Assembly (NCBI GenBank): GCA_025200525.1
Contig: CM045763.1
Coordinates: forward strand, 156,432,246 to 156,496,245
Source of the DNA: Camellia lanceoleosa
Lineage: Eukaryota > Streptophyta > Magnoliopsida > Ericales > Theaceae
Direction: 5' to 3'
DNA: 64,000 nucleotides
The notes below the pieces were generated by a model. The model was not told where the DNA came from, made no database searches, and saw only the letters and a list, made by a program, of their open reading frames with translations. Positions 1 through 10,470 of the stretch are shown here, in pieces. The first letter of the stretch is position 1, and each line of letters opens with the position of its first letter. Made by a program: the position numbers and the translations under genes.

Positions 1-1098
1 CTATATGAGTTGAAACAATCTGGACGCATGTAGTATAATCGGCTCAGTGTATATCTATTGAAAGAAGGATATGTGAATGATCTTATTTGTCCATGAATTT
101 TTATTAAGAAATCATAATCCATTTTTGTAATTGTTGTAGTATATGTTGATGATTTGAATCTTGTAGGAACTTCCGAAGAGTTTACAAAAACTGCAAAATA
201 TTTAAAAAAGGAATTTGAAATTAAAGATCTTGGTAAAACAAAATTTTGTCTCGGCCTGTAGATCAAACATTTGCTAAATGGGATTCTTGTACAGCAATTA
301 ACATAGAACTTTTATACAGATAAAGCACATCCTTTGAGTACTCCTATGGTTGTTCGATCTCTTAATGTGAAAAATGATTTTTTTGGACCTCGTGAAGATA
401 ATGAAGAACTCCTTGGTCTTAAAGTACCATATCTTAGTGTAATTGGTGCTCTCGTGTATCTTGTAAATTGTACTAGACCTGATATTACATTCGCTATCAA
501 TTTGTTAGCAAGATGTAGTTCTACACTAACCCAAAGGCATTGGAATGGAGTAAAGCAAATATTACTTTATCTTTGTAGAATAACTTATATGAGTTTATTT
601 TATTCAAATGAATCAAAGCCGCAATTAATCAAATATGCAAATGCTGGATATCTTTCTGATCCACATAAAGCCAAATCACAAATAGGATATGTTTTTACCT
701 ATGGACATACTATAAATCACTCAGAGATACTTTCAATTCATGAAGTAAGTCGAGAATGTAATTGGCTTATATCCATGATCCATCATAATGTGAATTGTCT
801 TCAACAAAAGATAGTCTAAGTGTATTATATGAAGATAATGTTGTGTGTATCACACAAATCAAAGGAGGCTTCATCAAAGGTGACTAGACTAAACACATTT
901 CACCAAAATTATTTTACACATATGAGCTCCAGAAGAATGGTGATATTGATGTTTAACAGATACGCTCAAGTGATAATTTGGCAGATCTATTTACCAAAGC
1001 ACTACCGACTGCAACATTTAAGAAGTTCGTACATAATATTGGGATACGTCGACGTAAAGTCCTATTATGCAGCATTGATGGAGAGTTATCAATTCTAG
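1..1098 (+). pseudogene. Ty1/copia pol remnant (reverse transcriptase end and RNase H)
   Basis: This is the 3' part of a copia polyprotein, cut off by the window edge. Near 139-180 the frame reads VVYVDDLNLVG, the YVDD catalytic box of copia reverse transcriptase. It is followed by the usual EFEIKDLGKTKFCLGL-like stretch. Around 440-560 come the YLSVIGALVYLVNCTRPDI and LLARCSS motifs, and 630-700 holds an RNase H-like KYANAGYLSDPHKAKSQ block. Several in-frame stops (for example near 31, 92 and 257) and frame changes after about 720 show the gene is dead. The strand agrees with the LTR that follows. The family is clear; the lineage (Tork/TNT1-like) is a guess from the 3' end. Confidence 0.85.
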
Positions 1099-1307
1099 TA
1101 GATTTGTAGATTGTACTCTTTTTCCTTCATCTAAGTTCTTTTTCTTACTGGATTTTCCTTAACAAGATTTTAATGAGGCAATCTAAATAAATCACACATA
1201 AGAATATTGTACTATTTTTCCTTCACCAAAGGTTTTTTTTCCATTGGGTTTTCCTTGGTAAAGTTTTAACAAGGCATATTCTTAGTATATAGTTATCCAA
1301 GGGGGAG

Positions 1308-1607
1308 TGTTGTGAAATATTTGGATAACCATTAAAAGAGATGCAATTGGAATTCTAATGAGTTTTGGGCCAAAGTGAAATTAGAGGAAAGTTCTACCAT
1401 ATGGGAAGTGTAGTATGCCATATAGTAAACTACATGGTGTGATGAATAGTTATATATAGTGAACGTTTTATCACCTATAAATAGGTGTGTTTGCATGGTA
1501 ATGTATATAGAGAAAAAGTATGTATTATATATGTGATCGTTTATTTCCTCTTCCATTACGACTCTTTCTTCTTTATTTCTTTAGTTTTATAATATATATA
1601 TATAACA
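1308..1607 (+). repeat. 3' LTR of the copia element
   Basis: The LTR starts TGTTGTGAAATATTTGG directly after a polypurine tract (AAGGGGGAG, 1299-1307) and ends TATAACA. It holds a TATA box, TATAAATA, at 1476-1483, typical of a copia LTR promoter. Just upstream (about 1115-1180 and 1208-1275) two near-copies of a TTTTTCCTTC...GGTTTTCCTTG...TTTTAA block repeat. That arrangement is often seen before the 3' LTR of Tork-type copia elements. The 5' LTR lies outside the window, so the ends cannot be checked against a partner or a target duplication. Confidence 0.7.
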
Positions 1608-3130
1608 TATAAGTTGAGGTTTTGGCATGGAAATGGATGCATGTAGGGCATTGGCCCAGGGATGGAACCAGGAATTCATTTGCGGGGCCAAGACATAAAT
1701 AAATTTTTTTATATGAATTGATATAAATTACTATTTTTTTGAATTCAAAAGATAAACTAAAATTTAATATTAAATTAGTATGTAAAAAATAAAAAAACCA
1801 TATATTTAGTGAATTTAATATATGAATAAAAGCAAAGTCATGTATTAAATAATTATTTATACAAAGCAACTCAATCATCCATCAAAGTGGAGCTCAACGT
1901 TCTTTCATATCTTGAAAGTCTTCAATGATTGACTCTGTGGTAAAATTTTCAGCAATTTCCTTGTCAATGTACACAAGCAAAGAATCTGTAAGAAATTCAT
2001 CTTCCATTTTGTTGCGAAGTCTAGTTTTGACAATTTGCACGGCTGAAAATGTTCGCTCTGTAGTTGCAGTAGAAACTAGAAGAATAAGAACAAGTGTAAT
2101 AACTCTATAAACAAGTTGATAGACCGTAGATTTGTTTGTCCTTACCAACCACTGACACAATTCAAAAATAGTAGACAACTTTTTGTAGTCCACATGCTAA
2201 ACTACATTATGCTCGTAATGGTGAAGTCGTATTCTCAACTGTATTTTCTCTTGATTTGTGAAGTCTTGCAGATAAATCTTTTCTACTAACTGACAAATAT
2301 CATCCATTCTAAAAGTTTCAAACAAATCTCAAGAATCTAGAGCAGAGCTAAGATTAACTCTATTGCATGTTCATTGAACCGCCTATTTAATTCTTGTAGT
2401 TGAGAATCTATTGCAACATAAAAAATATGTACTCGATATTAATGCTCAATTGTAAAGTCATCTTGATGATCATGAGCTCGACCTTTTCTCCCAATATAAC
2501 GAGCATTCATATTTGGGACATCTATGTTACGTACCTCAAAAAATGATTTCACATTGGCTAGTACAACACCCCATTTGTCATCTCTAAACTTTTGCAGAAG
2601 TGCCTTGGTAGATGAAACTAGATTCATAGCATTTAAGATGTCTTGAGATCGGCATTGCAAAGCTTGACAAAGTAAATCATTGATCTCCAACATTTCTTTC
2701 ATGAGATGCAAAATAAAGACAAATTCAAATGAAGTCAATGTTTCATAAGCTGAGTTTGCATCTCCTCGTTGGGCAGAAGTCGTTCCTTCATTAATGATGT
2801 TGAGAAGAACTTCACATGTTGGACTGAACACTTTTATTAAGCTTGAAACTGACTTGAAGTGAGAACTCCATCGAGTATCTCCAGCTCATTGTAAAGTGTC
2901 AATCTGGTTAAGTCCCTTTTCCAGTCTCGAGCTCATCAATGTTAATCATATGTTCAATTTCAGCAGCTTGTGCAACTTTCAATTCATTATTGCGCTTGCA
3001 TGAAGCACCGACAATATTGACAACAAAACTCAATTTAAGAAAAAATTTATGAATTGGGATAACATCTTTCGATGCTGCCACTAAAGCCAATTGCAAGCGA
3101 TGTGCAAAATAATGAATATAATAAGCATAT

Positions 3131-6100
3131 TATAGCGATCCCGGTTTTCCCTTCATTTTTTTTAATTGTATTCCGAACGCGGTTCCGTAGATGTGTTGTT
3201 GTCTTATTCCTATTTCCATCCTTTAACTCTTTGTATATATATAATGTATAGAAGACTAAAGCTAATACATTGAATGTGATGGATTTATTATGAATAAATC
3301 TTAGAGATGCATTATGTATCTATTATGAATATGTAAGATACATTAATTTATATAATGAATTCATTAATATAGAGGATGCATTATGTATCATGAATGTATG
3401 AGATACATTAATCAATTTAATGAAGTTCATTGAATGAATAACTTGAGAGTTTCTCTCTCTCCCTACACCTTCTCTCTTGGTTTTCATCTCCCTCTAGTGT
3501 AAATCTATACTAAGTCCTTTGTAAGAAAGGTAGAGTGGGTTGAAGGCTTCATTTTAATATGAAAGTTTGGCGATTTGGAGCACTTTGGTTTTTGGCCTTT
3601 ATCTTCTCCATTTGGTCTCTCCATTTGAAGTAGGGATTTCTTTGTTCTTTTTCAATACTCCATCTATAGATAGACATGTGGTAATTTTGTATTACATGAA
3701 AATCATATCCGTGTTGGATTTGTTTGAAAATCATGAGGGGAACCTAGGGTTGGTTGTTTGAGAATGGTTTTGTTATCATTAACTGTGGTTTGGACTAATT
3801 ATTAGCATGTTATTGTTGAAAGAAGAGAAAGTCCTAAATTATATTTTGATTTGGTAAAATAAAAAGGGTTTATGGTTGAACAATGTTGGTAAATTTCTAT
3901 TGTTAATATGAGTTGTGCAGAAGGTGTTAACAGTTAAGGGAATAATTATGGTATTGGGGTTTTTTTTGAAATGAACGTATTGAATCAAGTTGGGTTATGG
4001 CTTATTATCCATGGAATTGATTTTGTAAATGAAGAGAATGTAATTGGTTTTGTAAAAAGGGAAAAGTGTTTTTGGAATAAGTGATGGAACATGTTGACTT
4101 GGAAAAAATATGAAAGTTGATCTTGAAAATGGTAAATGAAATGTTAACTCTATGTGAGTCTCGGAAAACAAATTTGAGAATTGAACTATTGTATCATGAG
4201 TGTCGAATACACACATTTGGGGGTTTTATCCTTACCTATCGTATTAGTGTCGTCGTTGGGTTTAAGGTTTGCTTGAGAGTTGAGTCTCTTTTATTAGGTG
4301 TACTGAATACATGTATCTAGAGGTTTTGTCCTTGGTCATCGGTGGAGGATGATATTGTTGTGTTGAATTGTGATGTATGCGTTACACTTGTGTTGGTTAA
4401 ACATTATTGAATAGTTTATGTGTATGTATTACACTTGTTATTTATGCTTTGTTGTATTGATTGATTATGTATATGAAATTGTTTATATACATTGTGTTGT
4501 GTGGGAGGAGATAGGGGATGTACTCCACGGTTTAGGGGAAAATAGGGGATGGACCTCTAAACCGGATATTGTTTGGGAGGAGATAGGGGATGGATTGGCC
4601 TTCATCTTCTCCATTTGGTCTCTCCATTTGAGGTAGGGATTTCTTTGTTCTTTTTCCATACTCTGTCTATAGATAGACATGTGGTAATTTTGTATTGCAT
4701 GAAAATCATATCCGTGTTGGATTTGTTTGAAAATCATGAGGGGAACCTAGGGTTGGTTGTTTGAGAATGGTTTTGTTATCATTGACTGTGGTTTGGACTA
4801 ATTATTAGCATGTTATTGTTGAAAGAAGCGAAAGCCCTAAATTATATTTTGATTTGGTAAAATAAAAAGGGTTTATGGTTGAACAATATTGGTAAATTTC
4901 TATTGTTAATATGAGTTGTGTAGAATGTGTTAACAGTTAAGGGAATAATTATGGTATTGGGGTTTTTTTTGAAATGAACGTATTGAATCAAGTTGGGTTA
5001 TGGCTTATTATCCATGGAATTGATTTTGTAAATGAAGAGAATGTAATTGGTTTTGTAAAAAGAGAAAAGTGTTTTTGGAATAAGTGATGGAACATGTTGA
5101 CTTGGAAAAAATATGAAAGTTGATCTTGAAAATGGTAAATGAAATGTTAACTCTATGTGAGTCTCGGAAAACAAATTTGAGAATTGAACTATTGTATCAT
5201 GAGTGTCGAATACACACATTTGGGGGTTTTATCCTTATCTATCGTATTAGTGTCGTTGTTGGGTTTAAGGTTTGCTTGAGAGTTGAGTCTCTTTTATTAG
5301 GTGTACTGAATACATGCATCTAGAGGTTTTGTCCTTGGTCATCGGTGGAGGATGATATTGTTATGTTGAATTGTGATGTATGCGTTACACTTGTGTTGGT
5401 TAAACATTATTGAATAGTTTATGTGTATGTATTACACTTGTTATTTATGCTTTGTTGTATTGATTGATTATGTATATGAAATTGTTTATATACATTGTGT
5501 TGTGTGGGAGGAGATAGGGGATGTACTCCACGGTTTAGGGGAAAATAGGGGATGGACCTCTAAACCGGATATTGTTTGGGAGGAGATAGGGGATGGACTC
5601 CATTAGCATCACTATTATGTGTGCTTATTGAAGTATAGAAGTGTTTTTGTTTGATATTGATACAACACCAAAATGTGTATCATTTGTGAAGTATGGAAGT
5701 ATTTTTGTCTGAGATTGATACAGTACTAAAATGTGTATTTATTATGAGGTATGAAATGTTTAAAATGAGTTATTATCTTGCTTATCGCTTTGGCATATCC
5801 TTAGCTTACAGTGCATATAGTCGGTAGAGCAGAGTTTTAATTGTTATCGTCAGTGTATCTGAGCATGTTATGGGTTGTGATGGTTACAGTTTTGAAAGGC
5901 CGAGCTTCCTCATTTGTGGATTATATACATGTTGATGATTTGTTATTTCCCTTTTTATTTAAGGCATGCATGTATTGATATGAATGTATTAGGAACAAAC
6001 CAAAATGCCATTTTGAGATTTTGAAAATTATAAAGGAAAATGGGGTATTTGTGAACATGTTTTCAAAAAAAGGTCATTTTGTTGTAAGTACGGAAAATGG

Positions 6101-6701
6101 GGGAAGAGTAATGGGCTTGGTGAAATTGTTTTTTTCTAAAACTGTTATAGTCATGAAAGTTTGGAAAAATGGGTAATGAAATGGAAAGAAAGGTGAACCG
6201 CTTTATAGCGTTGAATGAAATGGTTGTTTTCGAGAAAAGTTCATACTTATGTATATTTTGTGTAAACTGTCACATTACTATTCTAGTATGAGATGAACAT
6301 TTATGATCATAGCTATCTGTAAGTTGTTATTGTTGAGGATCATGTGGAGATCTCTACTGGACTATATGTTCATCCCACGTTGTTGAATCTTTTTCAAGTG
6401 ATAGCCAGGATGTGCTACAAGGTTTTGGATCTTCTTATTTGTTGGCCACGGGGCCTCTTTTGTGTTGGCGGAATGCCATTTATGTAAAAGGGTTATACCC
6501 TTCTTCTTGACTTTTAATGATGTAAGCCCAAGGACAATTTATTTAGTGTGCTCATGTTGTATATGATTTGCATACGAATGAGAGAATCGTTATTTATTTC
6601 CATTTATTTAACCAAAGAGTTTTTCCGCATGTTATCTCTAATATTGAATTAAACTAATGAATTTGGTAATGATTTCAAGTAATAAAAAGTGGGGCGTGAC
6701 A
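3131..6701 (+). mobile_element. Solo LTR (gypsy-type) inserted in the hAT transposase
   Basis: It starts TATAGCGATCCCGG (a TG>TA change of the TGTAGCGATCC start seen in other elements here) and ends GGGGCGTGACA. It is flanked by a perfect 5-bp target duplication, CATAT (3126-3130 and 6702-6706). There is no primer site, gag-pol or second LTR, so it is a solo LTR left by LTR-LTR recombination. The length of 3571 bp includes an internal 1003-bp duplication; without it the LTR would be about 2.57 kb. The start and end sequences resemble those of large plant Ty3/gypsy LTRs. Orientation is inferred from the TGTAGCG...TGACA ends. Confidence 0.85.
3597..5602 (+). repeat. 1003-bp tandem duplication (two units)
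   Basis: Two nearly identical units, about 3597-4599 and 4600-5602, have a constant offset of 1003 bases. For example, CTTCTCCATTTGGTCTCTCC occurs at 3603 and 4606. Differences are a few single-base changes. Each unit ends in short repeats of GGGAGGAGATAGGGGATG. The short open frames in this region are copied along with the unit and show no recognisable protein. The duplication lies wholly inside the solo LTR. Confidence 0.9.
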
Positions 6702-7652
6702 CATATGGACAATCATTCAAAACCAATGCTTGTAATCCTTTCCACTCACCTCGTATATTGCTTGCACCATCGTATCCTTGCCCTCGAATATTCTGAATAT
6801 CTAATTTGTGATGAGACAATACAGAATATATTCTATCATTTAGGGTTGATGCAGCAGTGTTAGAGACATGAATAAGCTCAAAAAAATACTCTTTCACAAA
6901 ACCATCTTTGTCAACGAATCTCAAAACTATAACCGTTTGCTCCTTCTTTGATTCATCACAAGCTTCATCAACAATTATGCAATATTTTTGCATCACCAAT
7001 TTCTTCACGAATTTCATTCTTCACTTTGGTTAAAAAAATATGTAAAATTTCTTTTTAAATCTTTGGTGATGTGTAAGAGGCATTTTTCGAAGCTTTATCC
7101 AATACTTTAGCAACATTGTCATTAAATGACCCTAACAAATTCACTATTTGAAGAAAATTTTTGTGATTGATTGAATCTGGCCTTTCATCATGACCTCTAA
7201 AAGCACAGCCTTGAAATGCAAGCAATCGTATTGTATCAATTGAGACTTTCAATCTTAGTCGATTATCTACAATTTGTTCAGAAGTGAAATTGTCCAATAC
7301 CTTTTGTATATGTTGAAATTGATTCATCAAGTCTTCACATGATCTCTCGACAACATTGTGAAAGGAGTTAGAATCTTTCCCTATATGATTTAAAAAAGCA
7401 CATTTTGCTCCATCCCTAACTTTCTTCTAATTCTTAAATCCATCAACAATGAATGCTTACTGCCCATAATATCCAGATCAACATGGTTTATGAAAAAGAA
7501 AGCATGGTAAACAAAAGGCTGCATCTTTTGCAGGTGAATATTCCAACCATGATGGAAACAGTTTGAACCATGACAGTTGAAAGTTACGAAGATGAGTTGT
7601 TGACCCAGATTTCAGATACTTTGAAAGTATAGGTTGGTATGAACCAACTTTA

Positions 7653-7834
7653 GGCCAAGTTTGGCATGACCTAAATAATACAAAAAGTCAAAAGTTACTA
7701 TCCTATTTAAGTCACATCATCTTATTTAAATCACATCACCTCTCTAACACATCACATCAAACCCAACCCAAACCCAACCCATATAAGCCAATAAGTCAAA
7801 AAGTGTACTTTTTTAGAACATCCCAAACCAACCC
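7653..7834. mobile_element. MITE (PIF/Harbinger Tourist-like), 182 bp
   Basis: The ends are imperfect inverted repeats: GGCCAAGTTTGGCATG on the left and the complement of CATCCCAAACCAACCC on the right. They are flanked by TTA on both sides (7650-7652 and 7835-7837), the target duplication of PIF/Harbinger elements. It has no coding capacity. It splits the zinc-finger exon of the hAT transposase right after RRAYI. A similar stretch lies near 62264-62500. Confidence 0.75.
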
Positions 7835-8118
7835 TTAATATAAGCTCGTCGAATTTCATCACGTTGATTAACATGATAATCCCAAATCCGTATATGTATA
7901 GGATTTCAATCCAATAAACCATTATCAATTTCTTTAACACCAATTTTTTGAGATTTCGTTGGAGGATTTTTAGGGATATCAATATTGGAAGTTGGCAATG
8001 ATGCATTGTCAACATTGACTTTTGAGGAACTTGCATTTTTTCTTTTTAAAAAATCTATCAATTGTACATGACTTTGCCATAATAATCTACAAATCAAAAT
8101 AGAATTCATTACATACAT

Positions 8119-8965
8119 GGTTAATATTCTATTTAGAAGTTAGAACCAATTGCTAATGTAAAATATATATATGTATATATCACATGACATAGAAATTTTT
8201 TGTGCCTAGAATAATAAATGCAATTAAAATAAATTCATATAAATTTAAAAATTCAGAATTCAGATTCAATACATAAATTTTATACAACTCTCAATTGATT
8301 TTAATTTTGAATTTATAACACTTAATCTCAATAAAATTAAATTTGCCCAAATATGATAAATAAATAAATAAATAAACCATAGTAATTGAAATCATACGTT
8401 TTAATTCATAATTTTTGTAAAATTAAAAAAATTGCAATTGTATCAACATGACATTGAAAGAAAAGATAATAAAAGTATTACAAATTGAAAACAATAATAA
8501 AAGAGAATATGAATCACATACTTGTAATAATGAGAAGACTAATAGCAAAACCAACACTTTTTTTTCTTTTTCTTTTTTTCTATATTCCCAAGTTGATTTG
8601 ACTCCACGCTTTCAATCAATAAGGCGGTGTGCAGGCACAGCAAGTCAAACCTTTCTTAGGGTTTTTTTTTTTTTTTATTTTTTTTTTTTTTTTATTTTTT
8701 CTCATCAAGAAAAAGAAGTGTACTTTTAATTATATATGTATATATATTTTTTATTTCATATTTTTTTTTTTTTTTAAAAGAGACCTAGCCATCTAGTGAT
8801 TAGGTGGGACCACTTGACATTGACAAAACTAGAAGTACAAGGCCATCTTTACTTAAACAATTATATGTTATTGATATTTTGTTTAAAAGTAATATATATT
8901 AATAATTTTTTTTTTATTTGAGCGGGGCCATGGCTCGTGGTGGTCTACACGTTAGTCCGTCCCTG
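8119..8965. other. hAT 5' region without a gene
   Basis: AT-rich DNA upstream of the hAT transposase (which reads leftwards), with long T runs at about 8661-8702 and 8761-8776 and several TA-rich runs. No conserved protein is visible on either strand; an open frame at 8448-8729 is mostly a translated poly-T tract. It probably held the promoter and 5' leader of the element. Confidence 0.5.
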
Positions 8966-8973
8966 ACTAGCCC

Positions 8974-10320
8974 TTACGTCCGCCACTGCCCATATTATTT
9001 ATACATATCAAAATAATTATATCAAATTAGATAATCTTTATATGTAAAAAATCTAACAATATTATATGACCAGCGAAATCAACAACTACAATATTATTAT
9101 TAAAAGAAAAACCCCTAATATGGAATATATAATCAATTTTTACATAATAACCTCAGCTTGCACATATATATGTAGACTTCTAGTAGACACTACTACTATG
9201 AGGATAGATAAAGGGAAAGGACAACTTTGAAGACAAAAGCAAGCACCTTATACCAAAGTAAAATACTTGTCTTTATTGTTTTTTTTTTTAATTTTTTTAT
9301 TTAAATTTAATTTTTTTAGTAAAGAAATTGCAATAATTTTGCCTAGACAAAAAGACAAAAATAAGCAACAAATAACACAAATGCAAAAAATGTCGTGTAT
9401 ACATAGAGTCCATCATATTTAATCAATAGCTAAACCCACTCTGTCATTTGAAAAGCCACATAAGAAGTAAACAAATTTTAAAACATTTATTAGAGCCCAT
9501 CACATTTAATAAATACTAAAACTCATCATGTCATATGAGAAACTAATAAAAAAAAATTTGACAAAGTATTTTATATGATATATTGTTCTAAGAACGCTAA
9601 ATAATTTCTGCTCTTGCAAATGAAAACTATTTGCTTTTATGGCCGGGTATAATTCGGCTGTAAAGAAAGAAATTGTCGGAGTCCAAAGAAGGTGGCTCTG
9701 TCGCTAAGCAAGCCTTACCGGAGGGCAACAAATGCCTTACAAAGACAAGAACCAATTGTAAAACCCACAATTAGACATCACATCTCCGTTTATTCCAAAT
9801 CACTTTTCTACCGTAGCATCGAAGATTTTGAATAGAGTTAAAAAAGCACTTGAAATAAAATCACTATAAATTTGTTCAACATCATAGAAACCGACCATAG
9901 TCAACTAGGTCATTTGTTTTTGTGACAAGTATGTGCAAATTCTTTGGTAATGTATAACCAAAACTAAAGTGACACGGTGTCAAAACAATTCCAACCAAAA
10001 CTACAATGGACGAACCAACTATTTCCTTTCACAAGACGAGAAAGAATTTCAACAGAGAAAAAAATTTATTTTTCATTGAAAATTAATAACTTGAACTTTG
10101 TTTACAAAGAATGAATCAATCAATGGAATGAACCCAACCTCCAACAAAAATGGTGCCAAAGCAGGGTGCAAAAATGAATCGGTAAGCCATTTACAAAATA
10201 AAATTAAAATGAACAAAATAATGAAGAAATTAAGTTAAATCCCTTCATCCTCTAGTATATGCTACAAAAAGTTGCAGTAGGGTCCCTACCTCCTGAAGTG
10301 CTGCTGGTGTCCTTACCGCC
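8974..10320. other. Intergenic DNA between hAT and the IQM gene
   Basis: AT-rich DNA with no recognisable gene. The first bases (8971-8988) look like the end of another hAT element. The last few hundred bases may include the 3' untranslated region and polyadenylation site of the IQM gene, but no single signal stands out. Confidence 0.5.
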
Positions 10321-10324
10321 TCGG

Positions 10325-10425
10325 GTTATGTATCGGTATCAGCTATTCGGTCATATAATGGTCAATATCAGATAGTATTGGCCAATATATCGATAAATAA
10401 TGGTATCACAAATCTAAAACCCCGA
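10325..10425. repeat. TATCGGTATC-type short repeat, copy 1
   Basis: This stretch reads TATCGGTATCAGC..CGGTCATATA..GGTCAATATCAGATAGTATTGGCCAATATAT. It closely resembles 13630-13745 in word content and order (TATCGGTATC, GGTCATATA, ATCAAACAATATTGGCTAATATAT). Both look like copies of one short dispersed repeat. This copy lies just past the stop codon of the IQM gene, probably in its 3' untranslated region. Confidence 0.5.
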
Positions 10426-10470
10426 TATGTGACGGGGATAATGGTTGATGTTTGAAACCCTGCAGTTGCC

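Larger units (their letters stand above)
1894..8118 (-). pseudogene. hAT transposase (TTF zinc finger, DUF4371, dimerisation domain), split by insertions
   Basis: The order on the minus strand is that of zinc-finger-MYM-like hAT transposases. An N-terminal DFLKRKNASSS segment lies near 8060. A TTF-type zinc finger follows: DYHVNQRDEIRRAYI (7840-7890), interrupted by the MITE, then FKLFPSWLEYSPAKDAAFCL (about 7510-7570). A DUF4371-like region reads RGQGYDGASNIRGEWKG (about 6720-6800) and continues after the solo LTR with HYFAHRLQLALVAASK (about 3060-3120). The C-terminal hAT dimerisation region has STATTERTFSAVQIVKTRLR (about 2000-2080) and ends with a stop at 1894. In-frame stops occur near 7465-7480 and 2885. 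The reading frame is continuous across the solo LTR once one copy of CATAT is removed, so that insertion is later than the coding sequence. It is now non-functional. Confidence 0.85.
1657..8965 (-). mobile_element. hAT transposon (nested, decayed)
   Basis: The ends are inverted: CAGGGATGGAACCAGG at 1657 and, on the other strand, CAGGGACGGACTAACG ending at 8965. Both run into a shared GCGGGGCCA / TGGCCCCGC stretch. The transposase lies between them on the minus strand. Possible 8-bp flanks (1649-1656 and 8966-8973) match at only about half the positions, so a target duplication is not convincing. Without the 3571-bp solo LTR and the 182-bp MITE nested in it, the element would be about 3.55 kb, normal for an autonomous plant hAT. 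A second hAT-like end (CAGTGGCGGACGTAAGGG on the minus strand, 8971-8988) abuts the right end. Confidence 0.75.

Noticed and set aside
3549..5323. Paired open frames that repeat at a 1003-bp offset
   Set aside because: They are duplicated along with the LTR unit, lie on both strands in the same place, and match no protein family.
8960..8990. 8-bp target duplication of the hAT element
   Set aside because: The flanks (CATTGGCC and ACTAGCCC) match at only four of eight positions, so I do not claim it.
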